Source: Acutalibacter sp. (GTDB lineage: Bacteria; Bacillota; Clostridia; Oscillospirales; Acutalibacteraceae). From it: a stretch of 64,000 nt of DNA. The notes under the pieces were generated by a model. The model had not been told where the DNA came from and searched no databases. It saw only the letters and a list, made by a program, of their open reading frames with translations. The stretch is taken from the NCBI GenBank assembly GCA_020025775.1, contig JAHHRN010000005.1, positions 62,001 through 126,000 on the forward strand. The letters run 5' to 3'. Within the stretch, counting starts at the first letter, position 1. Each line of letters starts with the position of its first letter. A program made the translations under genes and the position numbers. This document shows positions 1 to 6,186 of this stretch, in pieces.

Positions 1-27
1 AAAGTAGTTATTCTTTTTAAAGTGTAA

Positions 28-67
28 CGAGCCTTTTTTCTATCTTTGGGAAAAGGCTCGTTTTTTT
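28..67 (+). terminator. Leader terminator upstream of rplJ
   Basis: A 10-bp perfect stem (CGAGCCTTTT/AAAAGGCTCG) is followed by seven T residues. It lies 43 bases before the rplJ start. It may be the terminator half of an L10-type attenuator or simply end the upstream operon; the rest of the leader is outside the window. Confidence 0.8.
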
Positions 68-109
68 GTCGAAACGCAAGCAGTAATTCATTTTGGGAGG
101 TGAATTCGT

Positions 110-664
110 TTGCCCAGTCAGAAAGTATTAGAACTCAAACAAAAGCAGGTTGCTGATCTTAAAGAAAGATTAGACGCAGCTTGCGCAGGTGTAATCGTTG
201 ATTACAAGGGTATCTCTGTTGCTGATGATACAAAGCTTCGTAAAGAGCTTCGTGAAGCAGGTGTTAAGTACACCGTAACAAAGAACACCCTCATCCACTT
301 AGCTATTGACGGTACCGAGCTTCAGGGCTTGGACAGCGCCCTCGAAGGCACTACCGCAATTGCAACCTCTGCTGATGACTATGTTGCAGCAGCTAGAATT
401 CTTGGCAAGTTCGCTGAGAACAATAAGGGCTTCGAGCTCAAGGGCGGTTTCCTTGACAGAGAGGTAATTGACCTTGCGAAGCTTCAGAGTCTTGCAAAAC
501 TTCCGTCCAGAGAAGTTCTTCTTGCAACCGTACTCAATGCGTTCAACGCACCGATCGCTTCTTTTGCTCGTGCTATTCAGGCCGTTGTTGATAAGAACGG
601 TGAAGCAGCTGAGGAAGCTCCCGCGGAAGAATCCGCACCGGCAGCAGAAGAATCTGCTGAATAA
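110..664 (+). CDS. rplJ: 50S ribosomal protein L10
   Basis: Encodes ribosomal protein L10, the base of the ribosomal stalk that carries L7/L12 dimers and helps recruit translation GTPases. The 184-residue product has the typical N-terminal rRNA-binding half (VDYKGISVAD; GVKYTVTKNTL) and an acidic alanine/glutamate-rich C-terminal tail where L7/L12 attaches. The start is a TTG codon, chosen because GGGAGG lies at 95-100 and the family N-terminus (PSQKVLELK) begins there. It is followed 36 bases later by rplL, the usual rplJ-rplL pair. In many bacteria L10 represses its own mRNA through the leader; the terminator just upstream fits such control but does not prove it. Confidence 0.96.
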   Translation: MPSQKVLELKQKQVADLKERLDAACAGVIVDYKGISVADDTKLRKELREAGVKYTVTKNTLIHLAIDGTELQGLDSALEGTTAIATSADDYVAAARILGKFAENNKGFELKGGFLDREVIDLAKLQSLAKLPSREVLLATVLNAFNAPIASFARAIQAVVDKNGEAAEEAPAEESAPAAEESAE

Positions 665-700
665 TTTTATTTAAAAATATTCAATTTGGAGGAATACAAA

Positions 701-1078
701 ATGGCATCTGAAAAAGTAACCGCTTTGCTTGAAGAAATCAAAGCTATGTCCGTTCTTGAGCTTTCCGAGCTCGTACACGCAGTAGAAGAGGAATTCGGCG
801 TATCCGCTGCAGCAGCAGTTGCAGTAGCAGCTCCCGCAGAAGGCGGCGCAGCAGCAGCTGAAGAAAAGACCGAGTTCGACCTCGTTCTTGCAGAAGTTGG
901 CGACCAGAAGATTAAGGTTATCAAGGTTGTTCGTGAAATCACCGGTCTCGGCCTCGGCGAAGCTAAGGCAGTTGTTGACGGTGCTCCCAAGACCATCAAA
1001 GAAGCTATGCCCAAGGAAGAAGCTGAAGCTGCTAAGGCTAAGCTTGAAGAAGTTGGCGCAAAGGTTGAACTCAAATAA
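701..1078 (+). CDS. rplL: 50S ribosomal protein L7/L12
   Basis: Encodes the stalk protein L7/L12, present in several copies per ribosome and needed for factor-dependent GTP hydrolysis. The 125-residue protein shows the N-terminal dimerisation helix (ALLEEIKAMSVLELSELV), an alanine-rich hinge around residues 34-50, and the globular C-terminal domain with GLGLGEAKAVVDGAPK and the final KLEEVGAKVELK. The start is the ATG at 701 behind GGAGG, not the in-frame ATG at 686, which overlaps the ribosome binding site region. Codon use is strongly biased, as expected for a highly expressed gene. It shares a transcript with rplJ and is followed by a strong terminator. Confidence 0.97.
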   Translation: MASEKVTALLEEIKAMSVLELSELVHAVEEEFGVSAAAAVAVAAPAEGGAAAAEEKTEFDLVLAEVGDQKIKVIKVVREITGLGLGEAKAVVDGAPKTIKEAMPKEEAEAAKAKLEEVGAKVELK

Positions 1079-1127
1079 GTTTTTCCTTCGGAAAAGCGGT
1101 TTGAGCACGAAAGCTTTAAACCTAAAC

Positions 1128-1164
1128 AAAAAGCGATACAGTTTCGGCTGTATCGCTTTTTTAT
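1128..1164 (+). terminator. Terminator of rplJL
   Basis: A 13-14-bp stem (GCGATACAG / CTGTATCGC core) with a TTTCGG-type loop is followed by a T-rich run. It closes the rplJ-rplL operon. Confidence 0.9.
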
Positions 1165-1194
1165 TTTGCCTTTGGAAATTATAGAAATAGACAG

Positions 1195-1227
1195 AAAAAA
1201 GGACAGGGGAGAACCCTGTCCTTTTTG
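1195..1227 (-). terminator. Terminator of the SdpI-like gene
   Basis: Inverted repeat AAAAAGGACAGGG / CCCTGTCCTTTTT lies just beyond the stop of the minus-strand gene at 1230. It has A/T runs on both sides, so it could work in either direction. Confidence 0.8.
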
Positions 1228-1229
1228 TT

Positions 1230-1607
1230 TTATTTACGTTTACCTGTTTCGTCAAAATGCTGCTTTAGAGCGCGCTCTACAAAGTAAATAGGGATGCAAA
1301 GAACAACACATAATATACCGCTGAGCCAACCGCCCACAGTACCAACTGTGGGCATATCTTTTCCTAAGACAAAGAGCATCAGCAGAACAGTAACGGGTAA
1401 AAGCACGAGTCCCCAGCGAAACCAGAGCTTACCAAAATAAGTCTGCGCAAAATCCCACATTTCCTGATTCTGCATCGAACGGCTGGTGCGGTATCCGTAT
1501 GCGCCGTTAATTTCTTTAGGTGGATGTTTTAAAAACAGCCCGCCAAAGCCAATCATCATCAGCGGAAGCAATAAATTCATGCAAAGCATAAAAATCCAAA
1601 ATCCCAT
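1230..1607 (-). CDS. SdpI-family small membrane protein
   Basis: A 125-residue integral membrane protein with three hydrophobic segments (about residues 3-24, 64-80 and 90-110). A cytoplasmic-type loop between the first two has the sequence GYRTSRSMQNQEMWDFAQTY, typical of the SdpI/YhfL family: a G-x-RT-S motif followed by N-x-x-W-x-x-A. In Bacillus the best known member is the immunity protein for the SdpC toxin, but most clostridial relatives are of unknown role, and no toxin gene is adjacent here. The start at 1607 is preferred because AAGGAGG precedes it by nine bases; a longer in-frame start at 1727 would add a basic N-terminus encoded in repeat DNA. Single-gene unit. Confidence 0.8.
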   Translation of the reverse strand: MGFWIFMLCMNLLLPLMMIGFGGLFLKHPPKEINGAYGYRTSRSMQNQEMWDFAQTYFGKLWFRWGLVLLPVTVLLMLFVLGKDMPTVGTVGGWLSGILCVVLCIPIYFVERALKQHFDETGKRK

Positions 1608-1696
1608 GGCAATTTTGTCCTCCTTATAGATAGGAAATAGGAAAAAGGCAGTTTGCAAGAGTGCGTTTATATTGGTCGTTACACCGTGGCGACCGG

Positions 1697-1852
1697 ACAA
1701 AGATGCTTTTTTTCGTGCAAAAAGCATCCTCTTTAGGGCTAGCGCCCTAAATTCACCTTTAAAAAGGCGTTTCTCAGAATAGGAGATTTCGCTTTCTGCG
1801 GAAAGCGCTTTAGGGCGTTGCCCTAAAAACCCACCGCTTTTGAAAAAGCGGA
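1697..1852 (+). repeat. Structured dispersed repeat, copy 1
   Basis: An intergenic element of about 155 bases made of five consecutive hairpins: A 1702-1728 (GATGC arms with T/A runs), B 1732-1751 (TTTAGGGC/GCCCTAAA), C 1790-1807 (CGCTTTC, TGCG loop, GAAAGCG), D 1809-1827 (TTTAGGGC, GTT loop, GCCCTAAA) and E 1834-1851. A conserved unpaired block starting AAATTCACCTT separates B and C. Copies 2 (2088-2246) and 3 (62272-62403, reverse orientation) share this layout. No open reading frame is conserved across the copies. Confidence 0.85.
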
Positions 1853-1895
1853 CAAAACTTTGAAAGACTGCTCCAAAAGTGGGCTGAGGCGAATG

Positions 1896-1922
1896 GCGGG
1901 CGGATAATATCCGCCCCTACGG
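1896..1922 (+). repeat. 27-base dispersed repeat, copy A
   Basis: The sequence beginning GCGGGCGGATAATATCCGCC matches the reverse complement of 12000-12026 at 26 of 27 positions. It contains the near-palindrome GGGCGGATAATATCCGCCC. Both copies are intergenic. Confidence 0.8.
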
Positions 1923-1960
1923 AAAGCTGCTTACACCTATAAAATGCATACACAGTCCGT

Positions 1961-2067
1961 TGTGCGAACTATTTCTAAAAAGTCTGCACTAATTCTCCCG
2001 TGATTCGGAAGCGACCGGCGTCGGCTGCGCGAACTATTTGTAAAAAATTTGTACTGGCTTTCCCGTG
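1961..2067 (+). repeat. Degenerate tandem repeat of about 42 bases
   Basis: Bases 1961-2002 and 2026-2067 align over 42 positions with about 33 identities; both start TG[T/C]GCGAACTATTT and end TCCCGTG or TTCCCGTG. The first unit runs into the 30-base direct repeat shared with the end of dut. Confidence 0.65.
1979..2008 (+). repeat. 30-base perfect direct repeat (distal copy of the dut 3' end)
   Basis: Identical over 30 bases to 2259-2288. The second copy contains the last codons and stop of dut, so this copy is a displaced duplicate of the dut end. The two copies bracket repeat copy 2. Confidence 0.9.
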
Positions 2068-2087
2068 CTTGCCCGTCGAGGCTTCCC

Positions 2088-2246
2088 GACAAGGAAACTT
2101 TTTTTCTTGTAAAAAGTTTCCTCTTTGCGGCAAATGCCGCAAATTCACCTTCAAAAATACGCTTCTAAGAGTGGGTATTCCGTGCTCTGCGGAGCACGGC
2201 TCGGGACGCTGTCCCAAGACCCTGCCACTTTTGAAAAAGCGGGCAA
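2088..2246 (+). repeat. Structured dispersed repeat, copy 2
   Basis: Same hairpin order as copy 1 but with different stem sequences that still pair: A 2093-2121 (GGAAAC.../...GTTTCC), B 2124-2143 (TTTGCGGC/GCCGCAAA), C 2180-2199 (CCGTGCTC, TGCG loop, GAGCACGG), D about 2203-2215 (GGGAC, GCT loop, GTCCC) and E about 2224-2244. The block AAATTCACCTT at 2141-2151 is conserved. It lies between the two 30-base direct repeats. Confidence 0.85.
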
Positions 2247-2258
2247 AACTTTGAATAC

Positions 2259-2288
2259 AAAGTCTGCACTAATTCTCCCGTGATTCGG
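2259..2288 (+). repeat. 30-base perfect direct repeat (proximal copy, overlaps dut stop)
   Basis: Second copy of the 30-base repeat at 1979-2008. It includes the dut stop codon (2269-2271) and its last six codons. Confidence 0.9.
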
Positions 2289-2739
2289 CGGGCGCGCCGC
2301 CGCGCCCTGTGGAGCCGAATCCGCCGTTGCCGCGTTCGGTATCGGAAAGCTCAGCGACCTCTTCAATCGGCATTGTGCTTACCGGCATAAGAATCATTTG
2401 GGCAATGCGCTCGTTCGGCTGAATGGTGTAGGGTTCTTTCATTTGGTTGATCACACCAACCTTGATTTCGCCTCTGTAGTCGCTGTCAATGACGCCGACA
2501 GAGTTCAAAAGACCAATACCATGCTTAATGGAAAGACCGCTTCTGGGGAACACAAAGGCCCCGTAGCCGCAGGAGGGAATCTCAATGGCAATGCCGGTCG
2601 GAATCAGCGCGGTGTCGCCGCCCGCTAAGGTGAGGGGCGCGTCGATGCAGGCGCAAAGGTCAAGCCCTGCACTGCCTTCGGTGGCACGCTGAGGGACAAT
2701 CGCCTGCGGAGATACTTTTTTAATTTTTAAAACTTCCAT
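2269..2739 (-). CDS. dut: Deoxyuridine 5'-triphosphate nucleotidohydrolase
   Basis: dUTPase hydrolyses dUTP to dUMP and pyrophosphate, keeping uracil out of DNA and supplying dUMP for thymidylate synthesis. The 156-residue protein carries the trimeric dUTPase motifs in order: GSAGLDLCA near residue 22, PRSGLSIKHGI near 65, GVIDSDYRGEIKV near 83, RIAQMIL near 110, and the C-terminal arm RGNGGFGSTGRGG that closes over the active site. Its ATG overlaps the stop of the upstream U32-family gene by one base (TAATG), so translation is probably coupled. The last six codons lie inside a 30-base sequence repeated downstream, which suggests the C-terminal tail was touched by the repeat insertion. Confidence 0.95.
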   Translation of the reverse strand: MEVLKIKKVSPQAIVPQRATEGSAGLDLCACIDAPLTLAGGDTALIPTGIAIEIPSCGYGAFVFPRSGLSIKHGIGLLNSVGVIDSDYRGEIKVGVINQMKEPYTIQPNERIAQMILMPVSTMPIEEVAELSDTERGNGGFGSTGRGGAPAESREN

Positions 2740-4769
2740 TATTCTACACCTCTGTAGTAAAGTCCGCGTGTGTAAGCACCCACGGGCTTTTTTTGTTCGT
2801 CATAAGCGGATAAAATTGCCTCTATTTCTGTTTCAGTCTCAACTGTGAAGTCAAACAGGTGGAAATCCACGTTCCGAACCTCACGCAGACGGTCTGCCAT
2901 GTAGGTCGGCTGGGCATTAAAGATTTCGGAGAAGCCGTTTTCGCATCTTACAGGGAATTCCATGTGCTTTCGGTCGGTCAGTACACTCTTTCTGCCGCAT
3001 TCCTGGCAGGTTTTACCGTTCTTAATGGGGCAGTTTCTTGTTAGCATTAAAGGCGTGCGCCCATAGATGCAAAGCCCACGGGGGAGCTTGCCGCCCAGTG
3101 CTTCCACCTGAGACAGCGTACATTCAAAGGAGAGTGTCGCTTCCTCAACACCGAGGTTAGCGGCTTCTTCTAACGCAAGGGTGTTAAAGAGATTCAAAAA
3201 CGGACCGCCGATCACTGGAATACCGCATTCAAGACAGATTGCTACGGCATCTAAAGTGTCGCAAAGCGCGTAGGGCGGTTGCTTTTCCAAAAGCTGTTTT
3301 TTGATTTTTTCTTCCGTGCCGAAAAGACCGCGCGGCAGATAAACACCGGCGCCGAATTGTTCTAATTTTGACTTGCTTGTGGCGAGCGGCAGGAACATTT
3401 TGTCGCATTTTACGTTTTCGGGGATAGCATTTACATCTCGAAAACGAATATATCGTTTCGGCACGCCTGCTATATGCGGCTCAAAAGTAAAGTTAAACGG
3501 CTTTACTTCTAAGACTTCTTTTGCAGTGAATCGGCTTTCTAAGGTTTCAAATGCCGCACGACGCATCGCATTGATAGAGGAGACAGGGAGCGCGGGATTT
3601 TCCTTGATTTCACAGGCTATATCGCCTGCATAGAAGACGGTTCCGCCGCATTTTTTGAGCTGTTTTTGTACCGATTCCGCATCTAAGGCGCGGTGCTCGG
3701 CAACCGCACAGGGCATTTCGGAGAACACCGTAACCTGCTCTCCACAGCACGTCGCAGTAAGGCTTGCGAGCTTTACAGGCTCTGCAGTGAAGAAAAAGTC
3801 GATTTTGCGTACACCTTGCGGTTTTTCATAGAGCTTTGCGTAAGATTTTAACAGTTCTGTCGTCGCGCTTTGCACATTTTCTTTTTGTCTTGTGCCGAAC
3901 ATGGCGCGCCCGAGCTTTTCTTCAAAATAGCCCTTGGTAAATCCAGAGCGAGAAAAGAGGGCTTCCAAATCGGATTTGCGTTTTTGGGTATAAGTGCCGT
4001 CCAAGCTTTCTTTGGCGGCTGTGACTGCCGCGGCAACATATTCGGGACGCTTCATTCTGCCCTCAATTTTGAAGGAGAGCACACCGGCATCGGAAAGGGT
4101 TTGCAAATCCTCTAAAAGGGATAAATCCTTTAAGCTCAAATCGTGCCCTGTGCCGTTTTCGGCGGCAAAGGGTAGACGGCAGGGCTGGGCGCACAGACCA
4201 CGGTTGCCGCTTCTGGAGCCAAACATGGCGCTGAGTAAGCATTGCCCCGAAACGCACATGCAAAGGGCACCGTGCACAAAGCTTTCAAATTCCAACTGCA
4301 CCTGCTGTCTTACAGCCTTGGTTTCGTTTAAGGAAAGCTCACGGGGGAGCACAGCACGTTCAAAGCCCATCTTTTCTAAAAGATGAAGCCCTGCGGCTGT
4401 TCCGACCGAAAGCTGGGTCGAAGCGTGGCGCGGCAGGGCAGGACAAACGGTGCGTGTTAAGCGAATCGCACCTAAATCCTGCAAAATAATAGCGTCTGCT
4501 CCGAGTGAGCAGGCGCTTTTCAGAGCCTCCCGAAATGCGGCAAGCTCGCTGTCTTTTAAAAGAGTATTGAGCGTAATATAAATTTTAACGCCGTAGAGGC
4601 GGCAAAGCTGTGCCGCACGGTACTGCGCTTCTTGATCGAAGTTTGACGCGTTTTTACGCGCATTAAAATCGGTTAAGCCGAAATAAACGGCATCTGCACC
4701 ACTGCGGACAGCGGAAACTAAGGCTTCCTCACTGCCGCAGGGGGCTAAAATTTCTTTATTCTGCATCAT
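2739..4769 (-). CDS. U32 peptidase-family protein (RlhA/YhbU type)
   Basis: A 676-residue member of peptidase family U32. Long members with a C-terminal DUF3656-like part include E. coli RlhA, which hydroxylates a 23S rRNA cytidine; whether this protein does the same is inference. The N-terminal part shows ILAPCGSEEALVSAVRSGAD and VYFGLTDFNARKNA, then the family signature ESFVHGALCMCVSGQC near residue 165 and SGNRGLCAQPCR near 188, with several conserved cysteines. A further cysteine cluster (CPIKNGKTCQECG) lies near residue 600. It overlaps zapA by 14 bases and dut by one, forming a zapA-U32-dut transcription unit. The zapA-U32 neighbourhood is common in clostridia. Confidence 0.85.
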   Translation of the reverse strand: MMQNKEILAPCGSEEALVSAVRSGADAVYFGLTDFNARKNASNFDQEAQYRAAQLCRLYGVKIYITLNTLLKDSELAAFREALKSACSLGADAIILQDLGAIRLTRTVCPALPRHASTQLSVGTAAGLHLLEKMGFERAVLPRELSLNETKAVRQQVQLEFESFVHGALCMCVSGQCLLSAMFGSRSGNRGLCAQPCRLPFAAENGTGHDLSLKDLSLLEDLQTLSDAGVLSFKIEGRMKRPEYVAAAVTAAKESLDGTYTQKRKSDLEALFSRSGFTKGYFEEKLGRAMFGTRQKENVQSATTELLKSYAKLYEKPQGVRKIDFFFTAEPVKLASLTATCCGEQVTVFSEMPCAVAEHRALDAESVQKQLKKCGGTVFYAGDIACEIKENPALPVSSINAMRRAAFETLESRFTAKEVLEVKPFNFTFEPHIAGVPKRYIRFRDVNAIPENVKCDKMFLPLATSKSKLEQFGAGVYLPRGLFGTEEKIKKQLLEKQPPYALCDTLDAVAICLECGIPVIGGPFLNLFNTLALEEAANLGVEEATLSFECTLSQVEALGGKLPRGLCIYGRTPLMLTRNCPIKNGKTCQECGRKSVLTDRKHMEFPVRCENGFSEIFNAQPTYMADRLREVRNVDFHLFDFTVETETEIEAILSAYDEQKKPVGAYTRGLYYRGVE

Positions 4770-5223
4770 CGTTTTTGGGTGCTACAGGAGCTTCTTCTGC
4801 TTCTTCTGCTTTTTCTGCTTTTTTCTCTACTTTAACTTCTGCTTTGACTTCTACCTTTTCTTCAGGCTGAGTGAAGAAGTTGATCTGGTCGGATTTTGCT
4901 TTTTCTTCTGTACGAAGTCTATCCAGCTCACGCTTATAGAAATCGCGTTCGGTCTGCATCTCAGAGGTATCCTTTAAGTAATCCTTAATCTGAGAACGGT
5001 AGGTCTCCACAAGCTGCTCTGCTTTCTTTGCCTTGTCGATATATTCGATAGCGAGAAGCACAGCTGCCTGATTCGAGGAAATAAAGGGATTCGAACCCAT
5101 GAGTTCTTTCATGTGGGTGTCGATTTCCTCTGCGATTTCGTGGGTGTATTCTGCGGTTTCGTCGGTAATTAAAGAATAACTGATGCCACCAATGGTGACT
5201 CTTACCTTTTTCTTTTCTTCCAT
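4756..5223 (-). CDS. zapA: Cell division protein ZapA
   Basis: ZapA binds FtsZ and promotes bundling and stability of the Z ring at mid-cell. The 155-residue protein has the family N-terminus (VRVTIGGISYSLIT), followed by a helical region with SSNQAAVLLAIEYIDKAKKAEQ and a long coiled coil to about residue 115. The C-terminal 40 residues are an acidic/lysine-rich low-complexity tail (repeated KAE/KVE units), longer than in Bacillus ZapA. The gene starts at an ATG 63 bases after a clear promoter and overlaps the downstream U32-family gene by 14 bases. Confidence 0.88.
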   Translation of the reverse strand: MEEKKKVRVTIGGISYSLITDETAEYTHEIAEEIDTHMKELMGSNPFISSNQAAVLLAIEYIDKAKKAEQLVETYRSQIKDYLKDTSEMQTERDFYKRELDRLRTEEKAKSDQINFFTQPEEKVEVKAEVKVEKKAEKAEEAEEAPVAPKNDDAE

Positions 5224-5285
5224 ATCTATCCATCTCCATTTTCGCCACCGAAACGTGACGATATTTTTATATACTTCACAGCTCC

Positions 5286-5314
5286 ATTATACTAAAAAAG
5301 AAGCAAAACTGCAA
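5286..5314 (-). promoter_or_regulatory. Promoter of zapA-U32-dut
   Basis: On the minus strand TTGCAG (5314-5309) and TATAAT (5291-5286) are separated by 17 bases, a good vegetative promoter reading into zapA. Confidence 0.7.
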
Positions 5315-5325
5315 GAAGCGATATT

Positions 5326-6168
5326 TTACTGCAATTTTCGATAAACGAGTAAATGAAAATCGGTTTGTACCGAAAGAGATTCGAGCTTCTCTAAACGTTC
5401 CTGCTCTTTTTTACCCGTTTTATAGTAATAGGGGGTCATCTTAAAAAGATTTTCTATATCGGCATTGGAGGAAAGCTCAATTCTGTTTTCCAAATGTCGG
5501 GATTCCAAAAGCTCGTAGCCTTCGATTTCAAAGGGCGTCGGCGCATTTTCATAAGGCTCATCATAGACGGCGGCTTTTAAATCAAACAGATGCCGCTTGC
5601 CCGGGAAGATTTCTATAAAAATGCCGTCTTTTTGAAGCACTCTGCCGAATTCCTCCATACAGTGCGGGGAGAAAATCTGCAAGAGCATTTGCACGCTGTT
5701 GTCCTCTAAGGGCAGGTGAAATGCTGAGCCGACCGCAAAGGCGGCGGTTTTGCTTTTTTTGGCGGCAAGCGCTACGGCATTTTTGGAAATATCAATGCCT
5801 GCAATTTGCATTTTATCGCCGACGGCGGAAACTACGCCTGCCGTATAATAGCCCTCACCACAGCCGCAGTCGAGGATAAGGCCACCGGCTTTGCCGTAGC
5901 TCTGCACGGCTTGCATCAAGGCTTCGCGCAGAGGCGCGTAGTAGCCTTTTTCTAAGAAATCGCGGCGCGCATTCACCATAAGGGGATTGTCACCGTGAAA
6001 TTTCTGCTTGCCCTTTTGGGGGAGCAGAAGATTATAGTAGCCGCTTTTGGCGCGGTCAAAACAATGTCCGTTTGTACAGTGCAGACCACTTTCCGTTTTA
6101 AAAAGCGGCTTGCCACAGTTCGGACAGCAGAACGGGGAACGCATTTCTTTGGATTCTACTTTACACAA
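5326..6168 (-). CDS. rlmA: 23S rRNA (guanine-N1)-methyltransferase, RlmA family
   Basis: A SAM-dependent methyltransferase of the RlmA/RrmA family, which modifies G745 or G748 in hairpin 35 of 23S rRNA; the Gram-positive type usually acts on G748. The 280-residue protein starts with a zinc finger (CCPNCGKPL, then CTNGHCFDRAKSGYYNLL), followed by the Rossmann fold with DCGCGEGYYT near residue 101, GIDISKNAV near 124 and FSPHCMEEFGRVL near 167. The start is a TTG at 6168 with GGAGGG seven bases upstream. It lies 18 bases after the GH-D glycosidase gene, probably as the last gene of that transcript. Some relatives give resistance to macrolides such as tylosin; that is not implied here. Confidence 0.85.
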   Translation of the reverse strand: MCKVESKEMRSPFCCPNCGKPLFKTESGLHCTNGHCFDRAKSGYYNLLLPQKGKQKFHGDNPLMVNARRDFLEKGYYAPLREALMQAVQSYGKAGGLILDCGCGEGYYTAGVVSAVGDKMQIAGIDISKNAVALAAKKSKTAAFAVGSAFHLPLEDNSVQMLLQIFSPHCMEEFGRVLQKDGIFIEIFPGKRHLFDLKAAVYDEPYENAPTPFEIEGYELLESRHLENRIELSSNADIENLFKMTPYYYKTGKKEQERLEKLESLSVQTDFHLLVYRKLQ

Positions 6169-6186
6169 AGTTCAGCCCTCCGCCGG

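Noticed and set aside
667..1255. Long open frames opposite rplL
   Set aside because: They are shadows caused by the strong codon bias and alanine-rich sequence of rplL; no SD or promoter on that strand.
1975..2366. Short open reading frames of 70-84 codons on both strands between the SdpI-like gene and dut
   Set aside because: They run through the dispersed repeats and direct repeats, are not conserved between repeat copies, and have no convincing SD.
5080..5105. tRNA-like T-loop sequence (GGTTCGAATCCC on the minus strand)
   Set aside because: It lies inside zapA, encoding the conserved segment GSNPFI, and there is no cloverleaf around it.
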